Assembly (NCBI GenBank): GCA_020744225.1
Contig: JAGMWG010000010.1
Location: 1,549,686 to 1,613,685, forward strand
DNA from: Paraphoma chrysanthemicola
Lineage: Eukaryota; Ascomycota; Dothideomycetes; Pleosporales; Phaeosphaeriaceae
DNA length: 64,000 nt
Direction: 5' to 3'
In this document: positions 23,343 through 35,420 of the stretch, in pieces
Layout: each line of letters opens with the position of its first letter
Position numbering within the stretch: position 1 is the first letter of the stretch
Notes under the pieces: generated by a model
Database searches by the model: none
What the model was told of the DNA's origin: nothing
Seen by the model: only the letters and a program-made list of their open reading frames with translations
Translations under genes and position numbers: made by a program

Positions 23343-24857
23343 ATGGTGCACATCACCCCCAGTACTTTATTCCCTAAAAATTACCAGATGAGCGCCTGGA
23401 ACTACGATCATACCCGCTTTGAAGCCGAAGTCTTTGAGCTCGAGGTCTTAGGTCAGGTGCCGTTCGACCTCCACGGAGCGTTTTACCGTGTACAGCCAGA
23501 TCATGCCTTCCCACCCATGTTCGGCGAAGACGAGGTCCCGTTGAATGGCGATGGCAATATTTGTGTATTCAATTTCCACAACGGTCACGTAGATTTCAAA
23601 AATCGCTATGTACGGACCCCAAAATTCGAGGCGGAGCGCGCTGCTCGTCGGGCTCTATTCGGCCGATATCGCAATAAGTACACAGACGACCCGCGAGTCC
23701 GCGACGTGCTTACTCGTACCACCGCGAATACTCATGTCATTTATCATGCCAATAAGATCATGGCGCTCAAAGAGGACGCGCCACCCTTTGAAATCGACGC
23801 CTTAACATTGGAGACAATTGGCATGGTTGACTACAATGGGACGTTCAAATGCCCTACGCATACTGCCCATCCTAAGGCTGACTCTACTACCGGCGAGTTG
23901 GTTGGGTTTGGTTACGAGGCCATGGGCGATGCTTCACCGGATATCTGCTCTTTCACAGTAGACAAGTCCGGCCGCCTTACGGAAGAGGTCTGGTTCAGGG
24001 CACCATGGGCTTGCATGATCCATGACTTCTGGGCCACTGAAAATTTCGTGGTCTTCCCTATCAATGGCCTGAAAGCGAGCCTTGAACAGATGCAAAGAGG
24101 CGGCGAGCACTTCTTCTGGGATGAGAACCTTGATTACCAGCTTTTGGGCGTGGTACCTCGCCGAGGTGCGAAGCACGAGGATGTGAAGTGGTTCAAGACC
24201 CCTCAAGGTTGCTATTCGCACACCATCAACGGCTACGAGGAAGACGGCAAACTTGTGTTGGATGCCAATGTGTGGACAGATTGCGTCTTTCCGTTCTTCC
24301 CGAACAGCAAGGGCAAAAAATTCCATTACGATCCGAGAAACGTGCGATCTCCGGTGCTGCGCTATCGCTTTGATCCAAAGGGAAGCACGGAGGGTATGAT
24401 TCATCCAGAGAGCATCATAGTTGAAGGTGTCAATGAGTTCGGACGCATTGACGACCGCCTGCTCGGTAAGAAGTACAATCGATACTGGATTCTGACTATC
24501 GATCCCACCAAGCAAGTATACACGAACGGGACAGCTGCACAGGCCGGGTTTAACACCCTCGTCTGCCATGACTTCCAGACCGGCCAAAACCAATCTTATT
24601 ATCATGGTGATAATATTACTTTCCAGGAGCCCTGCTTCGTGCCTCGTTCTGAGAACGCTGCCCCAGAGGACGGGTATATTCTTGTACTTGCAGACCTTTA
24701 CAACGAGAGCCGAAGCCATCTCCTCCTTTTCGATGCGCAGGATATAGAGAAGGGCCCGTTGGCCGAGATAAAGCTCCCATTGAAGCTATTGGATGGGCTG
24801 CATGGCAGTTGGGTGGATGGGAAGGATGTCGAGTTGGCCACCCGGTCCAAGCGTTGA
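23343..24857 (+). CDS. Carotenoid-oxygenase family, lignostilbene/resveratrol-cleaving-like dioxygenase
   Basis: Intronless. I start at the ATG at 23,343 (GCCATGG context; MVHITPSTLFPKNY), giving 504 residues; the frame is open further upstream. The four His ligands for the non-haem iron are in recognisable settings: CPTHTAHPK, ACMIHDFW, GCYSHTING and, at the end, LDGLHGSW. N-terminal LGQVPFDLHGAFYRVQPDH matches the family entry (G.iP..L.G.fyR..P). The fungal branch without a plastid or signal sequence includes enzymes cleaving the central double bond of resveratrol and piceatannol to two hydroxybenzaldehydes, and lignostilbene dioxygenases. Neighbouring aldehyde-, phenol- and hydroxyquinol-handling genes favour that over a carotenoid substrate. 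Confidence 0.9.
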   Translation: MVHITPSTLFPKNYQMSAWNYDHTRFEAEVFELEVLGQVPFDLHGAFYRVQPDHAFPPMFGEDEVPLNGDGNICVFNFHNGHVDFKNRYVRTPKFEAERAARRALFGRYRNKYTDDPRVRDVLTRTTANTHVIYHANKIMALKEDAPPFEIDALTLETIGMVDYNGTFKCPTHTAHPKADSTTGELVGFGYEAMGDASPDICSFTVDKSGRLTEEVWFRAPWACMIHDFWATENFVVFPINGLKASLEQMQRGGEHFFWDENLDYQLLGVVPRRGAKHEDVKWFKTPQGCYSHTINGYEEDGKLVLDANVWTDCVFPFFPNSKGKKFHYDPRNVRSPVLRYRFDPKGSTEGMIHPESIIVEGVNEFGRIDDRLLGKKYNRYWILTIDPTKQVYTNGTAAQAGFNTLVCHDFQTGQNQSYYHGDNITFQEPCFVPRSENAAPEDGYILVLADLYNESRSHLLLFDAQDIEKGPLAEIKLPLKLLDGLHGSWVDGKDVELATRSKR

Positions 24858-25425
24858 GCTGGTTGAACTTTAGATCGCTGTATTGTTTTCGAGCCTTCTT
24901 AAAGCTTTCGTGGAATGGAGACGTAGCAATTAAACACATTATGATTAGTATTTGTAAGCTGCATCATGTCTATCTTCCACACCATCCTTCCTTCCTCGAT
25001 GCTTTAATATACTCCAGACACATCAAGTTTGTGAAAATCGTGGTTTTTACGAGACTACTTGAACACAACGTCATACTCGAGTCTTTCTCCAGTTGACGGC
25101 AATAAACAGAGTTGGATCCATAGAATTATGACGTTGGCTTCGCAAAGATCCATGTGAGGCTTTTGGGTGCCACAGAGGCACTCATATGGATTGAATAGCC
25201 GCCATGCTCAAGTAGAACCTTAGCTGAGTGCTTCATTATCAGGGTAATTTCATGAGTCAACGACTTGACAGCAGAAAGGAAAGAATGTGAATGAATAGAT
25301 AGTCTAGTAAATTAATCGAGAGATCTCCTACGGGACAATGCCGTTACCATACTTGAGTCCGAGCTATCAGTACGACTAGTGATGACGACTTCACTACAGT
25401 ACTAGTACGAAATAGTGGTTGAAGG
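24858..25425. other. Intergenic between convergent genes
   Basis: About 570 bp, rather AT-rich, between the 3' ends of the carotenoid-oxygenase-type gene and a P450 gene. No feature recognised. Confidence 0.6.
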
Positions 25426-27171
25426 TTACTGAGCAGCCGAGTCACATTCGCGTCTGATCAACTCTGCATGTGCCGGGCTTCTAACCACAACCTTGACTTC
25501 ATATGGCTTATCTACCCCGATGGAGAACGGTTTTCCGACAGGGATAGGCTGGGTTGGGATGCTTTGGAAGTCGAAACAATATACGATGCGTGCAATGCCG
25601 AGGAAGAGGCTGTTGCTGGCCACATGCCATCCAGGACATACTCGTCGGCCTGTGCATGCAAGGTGGGTTTATTAGCGACACCGAATGATGTGATTAGTCA
25701 CGCCCAACATACCTATGCCGAAACCCAAATGGCCTTTGATTGGCTTGTCAATATCATCGTTGAGAAACCGATCTGGCCAGAACCTTTCGGGCTCTACATA
25801 TTCGTTGGGATCATTGTGTATCCCCCAGTGATTCCACGAAAATGTTGTACCAGCGGGAAAACGGTAGCCTTCGAACTCATCGTCTTGAGTAAGTGAGTGC
25901 GCAATTTCCCCAAATGATGGACTGTATTGTTCAGTCATGAAGCATCGAAGTGGAGATTTCCATGTACTTACTTCCATCGCACAGTCTCTTTGGCAGCTGC
26001 TTTTATGTAAGGTAGGTTAGGGGCGTCGTCAGCGTTCGGGAGCCGCTCGGCGTTCGAACCACAGACCTTATCCAGGTCTTCTCGCGCACGCGCGACCCAA
26101 TTTGGGAACAGTGCTGCGGCAGCCGCAAGTTGATTCAATGACACTCGTGTCGTGTCCGAGCCAGCCTCTATCAAAGAACCGAAAAGAAAGACCATGTCTT
26201 CACGGCTGACGTCTTTGTCTCTTCCCAGCCTCAAGAACTCGGAAGCGAAGCATTTTGGCACTTTGCCGCTCTTTTGTCTTTCTACGAGGTGGTCAAACTC
26301 AGCGCTAAAATTCCTGTATCAGGCTGTAAGCATTCGGTCGAGGAAATGTTTGCGTAAGTAATTACTTTAAAGCCCTCTTGTATAAGTCATCGCCCCACCA
26401 CCTCCATGGCTGCAAGTGCTTTGCAAATGGGATTCGTGCGAGTGATGGAAAAGCGTCAATGAGGTTCGATCCAGGTTCAAAAGACTTTGTCAACTCATCG
26501 TTGACGGCAATGATTCTACTTGTGGTCTCATCGTGCAGAGTCGTCCGCCGACCGAATGTCATACTCATGATGACGGAACTGCTGTATTGTGCATTGCTGA
26601 GATGCCAAGTATCGGGCTGGGTAAGATAACCATGGAGAAGTGCCCGAGACTCGACGTCCTGGAACGGCCCGTATACAGATTTCTGTGCAGGGCCCAGTAT
26701 CTCATGAATGACTTTCCTCTGCCACTTCCAGGCCTCACCATATGGCAGGAAGACCAGTCGTCTGCCGCCGGATGCTACCTCGCCAGCCATTGGCAAATCT
26801 TGTCGCGAAACATAAAGAGCGCCTCGCTTGTCGAGAAGCTCGCCCACAACTCGATGTGAGTTGAGGAAAACCCAGTGCTTAGACCCGAATTTCAGTGTAA
26901 ACCTGAAGGCGCCCTTAGCGGATGGCGTGTACACAGTACCCACAAGAACTCACATCTCTCCGTACTTCTTTGCCAAATCGGCAAAGTGAAGACGTTGCTC
27001 GGCAGGATGTTTAGGTATTTGCAGCATATTACCAAGCAATGGGAGCCGACCGGATACATGATTTGGAAACCGATATTTTGAATTGAATTGAATGTAGCCA
27101 AAGATGCGGTAGAGAGTATAGACCAAAAGAATGCCGCACATGAGCGGCAAAGATAAGAGTTTGAAGGCCAT
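25426..27171 (-). CDS. Cytochrome P450 (first of three)
   Basis: Five exons keep frame: 27171-26954, 26902-26366, 26313-25972, 25921-25713 and 25649-25426, giving 509 residues. An N-terminal membrane anchor (LLSLPLMCGILLVYTLY) is followed by LPLLGNMLQIPKHP. I-helix: EAGSDTTRVSL. K-helix: KETVRW. PERF region: EPERFWPDRF. The haem motif is split by the last intron and reads FGIGRRVCPGWH when joined. It resembles fungal OrdA/CYP620-like P450s that hydroxylate aromatic or polyketide substrates. The family number is not certain. It is divergent from the SDR gene at 27,759 over 587 bp. A hydroxylation or O-demethylation step on a phenolic compound is a plausible role. Confidence 0.9.
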
Positions 27172-27758
27172 TTTGTGTTCGAGATATTAGGAAGTGACCT
27201 GGAATTGCTTTGGAGGCGTGCTGAGTATATGATTCAAATTGGCAAGCGGGCGATAGTCCTAAGCCGCGTGTCGGTGCGGCGGGGTGGTACTCCCTGGAAA
27301 TGACCAAAGCTTGGTCCAATTTTCATCGTTTGGCGGACCATTTTCGGAGCCGTGTATGAGTTGTTAAATGCGGGTGGCTCTTGTCCGCCAAGGCGTGTTT
27401 TGCTGAAGTGGGATGGCCGGGTGGCGCCATTCTAGAGTCGGCAATCCGCGGCTGCGCACAGAAAGGAGCCACTGATGGAGCCGATCACTAGGTCAGGACT
27501 ATGACCATCGCAATGTTGAAAGCGATTTTCTTGTGAGCGTGGTCACATACGCAGTCTGTAACTGTTCTGCGGATTAGTCAATCGCAACGTACGTCTTGCC
27601 TATTTAAACTCCTTGACGTAATGATCTGTTGTGACCAAGAGTCTTCTAGTTCTTATCAATAAAAATACCTGTTTTTACCCAACTGTGAGCTTGAATTGAG
27701 TGCTCGCTCTTAAAGAAGCTGATCGTACCAGAGAAAACCGCATTCTAGTCTTCACGAC
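27172..27758. promoter_or_regulatory. Bidirectional promoter, P450 and SDR genes
   Basis: 587 bp between divergent starts. A GCGGGG (SYGGRG-type) site lies at 27,279-27,284. Nothing else that I can support. Confidence 0.4.
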
Positions 27759-28547
27759 ATGACCACACTCCGCAGAAGCCTTACGGGCAAAGTCGCAGTT
27801 GTCAGTGGATCCTCAGCTGGACTGGGCGCGGCCATCGTCGAAGAATTAGCTCAGCGCGGAGCAGCTGTTGCTATCAACTATCCTTATCCGGGCGAGAAGG
27901 CGAACGCCGAGATTGTCGCCAAACGACTCGGCCCAAATGCCAAAGCCATCACGATTGAAGCAGATATGTCTACCATAGAGGGACCACGTATTTTGGCCGA
28001 CAAAACGGCAGAAGCGTTTGGAAAGATTGATATTCTGGTCAATTGTGCTGGCATCAATCGGCCGATGAGCTTAGACGATCCCGACGAGGCGAAGATAGAA
28101 GCGTCTTGGAACGACATCGTGCACACGAATGGAAGAGGGACATTCTTATTGACGAGAGCTGCCTTGAAACACCTTTCTCATGGCGAGTCGCGCATCATCA
28201 ACATTGGAAGCGGTGTATCGAGAGCGCCCGGATCCGATTCTAGCATTTACGCCGGCTCGAAGGGTATGACGGAATGCTATACCCAATGCTGGGCTGTGGA
28301 ACTGCCGAAGACATATGGATGTACTGTGAATGGGGTTGCTCCGGGTATTGTCGGGACTGACGCGTTTTATGCTGCCCCTCAGTCCTTGAGAGACTCGTTG
28401 CAGCCACTCATTGATGCAACACCAGTTGCTCCGCGCGTAGCTACACCCGCCGAGGTCGCATGGACGGTAGCAATGCTGTGTGAGAAGGAAGCGGCTTGGT
28501 TGAATGGTCTTTACATTCCTGTTGCCGGTGGAGCTCTGATCTTCTGA
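27759..28547 (+). CDS. Classical short-chain dehydrogenase/reductase
   Basis: Intronless, 262 residues. Cofactor motif VVSGSSAGLGAAI (TGxxxGxG variant with Ser for Thr), NCAGIN (NNAG variant), then INIGSGVSR with the catalytic Ser and the active-site YAGSK (Y-x-x-x-K). The C-terminus LNGLYIPVAGG is standard for the family (G..I.VDGG). With NYPYPGEKA after beta2 it probably prefers NADP(H). It would interconvert an alcohol and a ketone or aldehyde; the substrate is unknown. Adjacent to and divergent from P450 1. Confidence 0.92.
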   Translation: MTTLRRSLTGKVAVVSGSSAGLGAAIVEELAQRGAAVAINYPYPGEKANAEIVAKRLGPNAKAITIEADMSTIEGPRILADKTAEAFGKIDILVNCAGINRPMSLDDPDEAKIEASWNDIVHTNGRGTFLLTRAALKHLSHGESRIINIGSGVSRAPGSDSSIYAGSKGMTECYTQCWAVELPKTYGCTVNGVAPGIVGTDAFYAAPQSLRDSLQPLIDATPVAPRVATPAEVAWTVAMLCEKEAAWLNGLYIPVAGGALIF

Positions 28548-29413
28548 ATTAGCCAGAACAATTCAGAATCAAGGTCATATCGTCCGCGATGTTCCCGCCT
28601 GTGCTTTGGCTTTGATGCTTTCGGAAGAACCATACGCTAATCAGCTTTGCATGCGTCTCGCCGACCACATGGGACTGAGCAGAAATTTGTTGTGCCTACT
28701 TGCATGTTCGGCAGTGAAAAATTGCCACCTGGGCAGTACAGCATGGAGCCAACGGCCTGCAGGGTCGTTGTTGTTCTGATTTCCCCGCGACTCTACAACG
28801 CAGCTCTACAACGAAGCTCTACAACGCAGCTTATTCATAAGCGAGGATCAAAGCTATGTAGGTAACGAAGCGCCATACGCCTGAGATGCGGTAGCATGAC
28901 TATGGTCTGTGAGCCACCTCAATCTAGCCAGGGCAAGCTTCGAGGTTTTGCACGTCGGCATTGCATTTTCTTTTCTCTTTTTGAATTAAAACAATTGTAG
29001 TCTTCACGTAAAGTGAGCTTGCAAGGGTGTATCCTGAAAATTTGTGATCGAGTTTCGCTAAAGAGTCGGACAACGTGACCAACGCAAGGGTACCAAGACA
29101 TCAAGCACACTTTGCTAGGGCTTTCTAGAAGCCAAGTTGAAGGCCTTTTTGTGATGAAGACGACTAGATCTCTTGCCTAGCTTGTCGTGGCTAGAAGCTA
29201 TGGGAGAGAGTATTTGCGGTTGTAGATGGCTCGGTAAAGAGAGCATAAGGCAGAAGTCTCAACTGGAACGACGCCTAATACATGGCGCGACTTATCAACG
29301 TGGTATGCACACTCTGCACTTAACACATGCTTGTGGAACCTTTTCACATGCGCCGCAGCGCATTTTGCTATTCCATACCATTTCTTGGAGACTCCTCGCA
29401 TCTTCCATGATTT
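28548..29413. other. Intergenic, with a 13-bp triple repeat
   Basis: About 870 bp between convergent genes. At about 28,789-28,830 the unit CTCTACAACGCAG occurs three times in tandem (middle copy CTCTACAACGAAG). No gene seen. Confidence 0.6.
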
Positions 29414-31140
29414 CTACGATGTCCTGATCTTGACCTGCACGTTGTACTTAATGTATACGAACCAGGCGCAGTACGTTTGAGGAGGACCCGTATGATCGAA
29501 AACAAAATCGAATTTGCGAACAATCTGAGGCAGAATCTTTGTCATCTCCAAGAGACTAATGTTCTTTCCGATGCATGTTCGCGATCCTGCACCAAACTAG
29601 AGGAGGTGTGAGTCAGCTGTTGGACGTCACTGATCAAGCGATTCAAACTCACCGCGAGCATCATAGAGTCACGTAAACCATTGGTTTCCTTAGAATCTAG
29701 CCATCTCTCAGGCTTGTAATCCGCAGCATCATCGCCATAGATGTCCTTGCTGTAGTGCAGCACCCATGCATTCGCTCCAACGTCGGTCTATACTCAGCTC
29801 ATCAGTATGAATCAAAGTGGCCGAGAATTCTGAGTTCGACGTACACCTTCTGGAAAAAAAGTTCCAGCTAGCTTCACACCCCCTTTTGGGACTTTCCGAG
29901 GGAGTATAGTTCCAACAGCTGGATGGACACGGAGACTCTCTTTGATGACCGCTTGGAGATACGGCATTGACTGGGCTTCCTGGAAGGTTATTGGATCTGA
30001 TATGACACCATTTTGCGCCATTGTGTCGATCTCGTCCCTAAGCTTAGCTAACACGTCGACATGGTGGTAGAGGTAGTAAATGGTCGAACTAAGGCTGATT
30101 GCAGTGGTATCTGAGCCGGCTCCGATATTGCTGCCACAAGCGTCTAGGATATGAGGCATACCCACCTTATTCTCTTTTTGCAAAGATATGAGCTTCGTAA
30201 GGAAACTATCAGAGCTGACTGTGTCTGTGCTCTTCGCATTTGATGCACGGTGCTTATCGATCTGGTTCATCGTATACTGGAGGAACACCACAGCTCCTTG
30301 GCTACCAAGCAAACTCTGAAGGCGCATGATCCAAGGATGTGCGTCAGGAATAATCCCAGTATGGGCCAAGTAGGTGTTGGCCATATGTATACCACCGACC
30401 ATACCGGTGACATCTCCCTCATTCTCCATCATTCGGAACGACTCGTTGAACTGCTGCCGATAAGTCTTGAGCAAAAGCACAGCTGCCTTCTATACGTACC
30501 GTAATCTCACCGATCACATCGAATGCATACCACTGCAAGAAGTTGGGCAGAGAAAATTTGCAGCTTCTACTTGCAAAATCCGTGAGTTTGTCCATACAGA
30601 TTTGGTTCATCCGTTCTACCGCACCCTCGTAGGACACCATCGTCGACATACTGTACAGATTGGCAATTTTTCTGCGTCGCGCCTTATGAACGGCGGGATC
30701 TCTTATGGTAAATATGTTTTGATCGTCTGGTTTGGGGGCCATTAAAGGATGGTAGAACTCTGATTTGATAAATTTGCCGCCCAGCTCGTATATGATCTTC
30801 ACATCACTAGGATCGCTGAAACTGTAACGATTTGGGCCCATGCGGACTACATGTCCTATAATTTTCTGTCAGCATCACTTCAGGAAGCGGTAATGTGAAT
30901 GATCAACGCACCAAATTTGTTGTGTAGTTTCATGTATTCGACATGTGATTGGCCGCGAAGAACGGCTAAATATTCGTACCACCGCGTAAATCTGGCCAGA
31001 AGTGGTCCGGGAATATCTTTTGTAGGAGAAACAATGAGACCGTAGAGGAAGGGGATGATCCAATATGAGATCAAACAGATGGCAAGAAGTGTAACTCCTC
31101 GAATGAAGTCCGAGCCGCTTAGGCCGAGATGATGAAGCAT
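29414..31140 (-). CDS. Cytochrome P450 (second), pisatin-demethylase-like
   Basis: Start MLHHLGLSGSD at 31,140; multi-exon on the minus strand, with introns near 30,855-30,910, 30,450-30,500, 29,785-29,845 and 29,597-29,655. The final exon ends at a TAG at 29,414. Membrane anchor GVTLLAICLISYWIIPFLYG, then DIPGPLLARFTRWYEY. I-helix GAGSDTTAISL, K-helix KESLRVHP, PERF region KPERWLD, and haem motif FGAGSRTCIGK. The N-terminal pattern (HNKFG, RMGPNRYSFSDPSDVKIIY) resembles fungal pisatin-demethylase/benzoate-hydroxylase-type P450s, some of which act on plant phenolics. Exact exon borders at the second and third introns are less certain. Confidence 0.88.
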
Positions 31141-31873
31141 GATAGGTAGTGGTTTGATTGTGCCTCAATATGCCAACAGAAAATTGTTGGGTATGTATAA
31201 CAAGGCCGGTATGCCGGCATCGCGCTTTGGGGTCCCCGTGGTAGCCACCTGAGCTTGGTCCACTCCACCGTGGGGTCGGTCTTGGCACACATGACTCATC
31301 TGCTCACGCATCACCGCATCGCCAACCATCCAGGGTGGCCAAAAAAATCCCAATGCTCTGAGAAAACTAGGTATCCCTCGTTTCTGTTTAGGTCTATAAG
31401 GCAGAAACACATCATGGAAACATCGTTAGTGCCTGTGGCAGCTCCAGTCTCATACTATGGTCGCTACTACGGTGGTGCGAGCCTCCAAGGCTTGCAGGCC
31501 TGTCACAAGTTATATCATCCATGTCTGGGAATCCAACTTGACAATTTCTTGATCTAACAATCACGGGTATTCGGGCATGATTCTGGGCTTGCGACCCATC
31601 GCTAGGTATGTGCGCTGACAATCGCATGTTGGCACGCACAAGAGCAAGTTGTTTTGACAGAACAGGGTTTGTGAAAGCTCAATTGTACTCATCAAGCAAT
31701 CAATTCTTGCTTCGTGGTGACTCAAATGCCTATCTGTGAAAAAGCCTGGTCTCTACGTATACTTCGAGATCTCCGTTGAAAACACATGAGCCATGGCAAA
31801 TCCCTAGCACCCCACCTGTCTCATACATTTGAATATGACTACATACTTTGCTAGAAGAAATGAGACTAGATGT
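31141..31873. other. Intergenic, promoter of P450 2 and 3' side of monooxygenase
   Basis: About 730 bp. One GTGGGG site at 31,270-31,275 upstream of the P450. No gene recognised in either strand. Confidence 0.5.
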
Positions 31874-33546
31874 CTATACTTTCGATTCCTTTCCCGCGCT
31901 ACTAGCGTTGTGACTGTGACAGGCAGCACTAATGCCCAACTTGTCAAGCTATCGCAAATCAGCAACATAGCCGTGGAATACGTCGGCAATAGAGTATGAA
32001 GCTTACTTCTTCATAGACATCATATCCGTATACGAAACTTTGTTGCGTAGGATCCAGCCTTGGATGAATTAGCCGGCTACTTGTCGCTGACTCCATGCAC
32101 TTACCAATAGAATGGGTAACCGGGCAAGGGCTCATCCAGCTGCTGCTTCAGTAGATCGTCCCTTGCTCGTTGTTCAGATCCATTGGGCAGATGATTGATG
32201 TGCCTCTTTTCTCCATTAGCAAGCTGGCATAACATTAGAGCGAAGAGCGGCTGTTTACTTGGATCATACTCCTTTTCTGGAGTGCTGAACTGCGTGGCTT
32301 CCTCACCTGCTCATACAGCTTGAAAATGCCAGGCAATTCGTGACGATCGTTAGCTGTCGATAATAACACACCTAGCGCTGCCCCATCTTCTAGTGATGAG
32401 CCCGCACCTTGGGCAAGGTATGGCAACATGGGATGACACGCATCGCCGAGGAATGCTATTGTGCCTTCCGCGTTAGACCAATGCTGCAATTCGTCGACTG
32501 AGATACACGGTGTCAGTATGCGAAATGTTCTAGTCTTGAAGTCCCTAGAACTCACGGTGCATGAGTTTCCACTTGTCGACTTTAGGGACCATCGCTAGTA
32601 AGGATCGAAGCCTGAACATGTCAAATCATGTGCGGGCTCAGAGTTGAATGTGTCATACCGTGGATCCCAATCGCGGAATACTTCAAGCATTTCGTCGAGA
32701 TCACCCGCTGCTCTGGCCACACCCTCTGGAAGGGTATCGGGGACCAGTAGCACGATGTTAATCAGCGAACCACCCTTTAGTGGATAGCAGATGGCATGAC
32801 AATCCGGCCCAGCCCATAGCACAACCCTTGGTGTCTCAAAGTAATGACGCAGTTCATCAACTTTGATATCCTCTACACGGAGGATAACGCGGTATGCGAG
32901 GTCGCCCGTGGGAATAGGAGGCGAAGGCGCACCTAGAAAAGCGCTCCGACTCTGCGACCAAAGGCATGATCAAAATCAGCGCGACATCCAGGTACAGGTT
33001 TGACTACTAGCTTACCATCAGCTGCAAGAATGAGATCACCCTCGATACGGACTCCGTTCGAAAGCGTGATGGAAGGAGTCTTTATATCGGTCGAAGTAAC
33101 GAGTGCGCCAAATCTAAATTCCACGCCCAGCTCTTTGGCCCGTTCGTACATTCCAATTTGGAGATCTGCTCGATGCATGTCCCAGAATGGACTTTTGTAC
33201 TTAGCCAGCATTTCTTCGCCGAAGTTGTCTCGTTTTCCGATGAGGGCACCGTCGCTGTAGCGGTGTATGGTGAATTCTTTTGGGCTTGAAGCCAGTTTTT
33301 CCAAACTACGAAGCAAGCCCCATCGTTCCAACAATCTGGTAGCATTCGGGGTTACCTGAAGGCCTGCTCCAACCTGGAGTACCAAGTTAGCATCTTTCTG
33401 TACGTGCAATCGGGTGGAATTGCCTCTGCCAATGCTGGCGCAGACTCTATAACCTGAACCCAGTGGTCAGGATTTTCCAGCTTCGCGGAAATTGCGGCAG
33501 CTAAGCCACCAAGCCCCGCGCCAACGATGATGATGTTCAGTGGCAT
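31874..33546 (-). CDS. FAD-dependent monooxygenase, salicylate-hydroxylase type
   Basis: Start ATG at 33,546 (MPLNIIIVGAGLGGLAAAIS), the GxGxxG dinucleotide motif. Multi-exon. VGAGLQVTPNATRLLERWG follows the first intron, then DLILAADG (the DG motif) and GDACHPMLPYLAQGAGSSLED (the GD motif contacting FAD ribose). The C-terminus HLPNGSEQRAR..DEPLPGYPFYWLDPTQQSFVYGYDVYEE is formed from the last three exons, ending at a TAG at 31,874. These class A flavoprotein hydroxylases decarboxylate and hydroxylate salicylate, 4-hydroxybenzoate or protocatechuate to catechol, hydroquinone or hydroxyquinol. The ALDH starts 294 bp away, divergently. With it and the intradiol dioxygenase, an acid-to-(hydroxy)quinol step is the natural reading. 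Confidence 0.9.
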
Positions 33547-33840
33547 TTTTACAACGTCCAAAAAATTCGATCTAGGGATGCTTGAGAGTCATCTAAGGGA
33601 TCGTTATACATACTTGCTTGATCACCGCATAAGGAGCCACCGACAAAGAGATTTGGCTAGGGCGTCTAATTAGTGGTCATCATCAACCCCACCACACGCT
33701 ATGCCTGTCTAGTACACCGAAATAATTGCCGACTGTATATCAATGCCACGTTATGCGTCATATTTCTCGCGGGTTTCTTTCCTTAGGCTTCTCTTCATAC
33801 TGCCTTTTTGCATTTAGAATCGTAGCTTCTAACACCAAGT
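33547..33840. promoter_or_regulatory. Bidirectional promoter, monooxygenase and aldehyde dehydrogenase
   Basis: 294 bp between divergent ATGs, the tightest head-to-head pair in the window, suggesting co-regulation. A CCCCAC site (SYGGRG on minus) is at 33,687-33,692. Confidence 0.45.
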
Positions 33841-35420
33841 ATGACAGCCTTTACGCCACGAGAGTCGACGACACTCTCTGCCTTCGACGAAAAGTCCAAG
33901 ATACCTTTCTGGCTGGACGGGAAAGAGGTCGTCTCAAGTACTACTTTCGAAGTTTGCTCTCCATTGAGTCAATCGAAATTATACGAGTGTTCTTCCGCGA
34001 GCGAGGAGGATGTCTCTCTCGCAATACAGTCGGCGCAGAAGGCCTTCTTGACATGGTCCCAAACTAGGCCGCATGTCAGAAGGGACATATTCCTGAGAGC
34101 TGCGGATGAGTATAAGAGGAGGAAGGACGAATTGCGGCATTATAGCCTTACCGAAACCGGAGCGTCAGACGCCATGTTTGATTTTGAGCATGAAGCGGCA
34201 TATCAGGCTTGCAAAGATGTGGCGGGTCTGATTCAAATTGCTAGCACAGGTCATCTACCCATAGTTGCTGCCGAAGGGGGGAGCAGTGCAGTTTTGTACG
34301 AGCCATTTGGCGTGGTTTTGGGCATCGCACCGTGGAATGCGCCAAATGTTCTGGGCTTGCGTGCGTGCTTGCAGCCACTAGCCATGTACGTACATTATTT
34401 GTTCGATGTGTTTTCGCCATTGATTTTAACGTAAGGGTAGGGGCAATACAGTCGTATTGAAGGGACCTGAAGCTGCACCAGCAACCTATGTAAGCTCACA
34501 TATCATTGAACTTATGATCAACCGCTGACAGATTCCTTGAGTGGGGTATCGCTTCGGTACTTCACGCCGCTGGCTTGCCTCCTGGCTGTTTGAACACGCT
34601 TTACCATCGCACACAGGATGCCCCAAAGATCACCAACGCTCTGGTCTCGAATCCATTGATTAAGAAGATCAACTTCACGGGGTCCACGGCTGTTGGCTCC
34701 ATCATTGCTTCACTTTCAGGAAAGCATCTCAAACCATTAGTCCTAGAACTTGGGGGCAAAGCATCCGCGATTGTTTGTGACGATGCAGATCTTGAACTCG
34801 CTGCGGTGCAGTGCTGTCTCGGCGCATTTTTGCATGCGGGACAGGTTTGTATGGCTACGGAGCGTATTGTGGTACACTCCCCTGTCATTGACGATTTCCG
34901 AGCCGCTTTGCGGGCTGCCGCGGACAAACTCTTTGGAGAAGGCAACATACCGCAACTTTTCAATGAAGGCTCTGTCGAGAAGAATCGCAAGCTCGTCGCC
35001 GATGCATTGTCAAAGGGCGCCCGACTTGTGCATGGCAATAACGACAGCGAAGGACTGTCGAAAACACAAATGCGTCCTGTGATCGTCGAAAATGTTCAAC
35101 ATGGGATGGACATTTATTCTACGGAGTCATTCGGTCCCACGGCAGCACTTTACTCTGTGGACTCTGACGAGGCTGCAATCGAGCTTACAAACGACACAGA
35201 GTATGGGCTGACTAGTGCTGTGTTCACTCGAGATCTTCGCCGGGCTTTCAAGATAGCGAAGCGTATCGAGTCTGGAGCTGTTCACATTAATTCCATGACA
35301 ATTCATGACGAAACTGCGCTGCCGCACGGAGGCTTCAAAAGTAGTGGGTTTGGTCGTTTCAATGGATTGGCAGGGCTGCATGAGTGGGTTAGGACTAAGA
35401 CAATCACATGGGAAGATTAA
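33841..35420 (+). CDS. Aldehyde dehydrogenase, vanillin/salicylaldehyde-dehydrogenase-like
   Basis: Three exons, 33841-34385, 34441-34489 and 34542-35420, give 490 residues. Across intron 1 the joined sequence reads PLAMGNTVVLKGPEAAPATY, the conserved NAD-site region with its Lys. Further: NFTGSTAVGS, LELGGK with the catalytic Glu, and AGQVCMATE with the catalytic Cys. C-terminal motifs are ESFGPTAALY and LPHGGFKSSGFGRF. Overall it looks like the benzaldehyde/vanillin/salicylaldehyde branch of the superfamily. It would oxidise the aldehydes expected from the stilbene-type dioxygenase and the VAO-type enzyme to benzoic acids, feeding the divergent monooxygenase. Confidence 0.92.
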
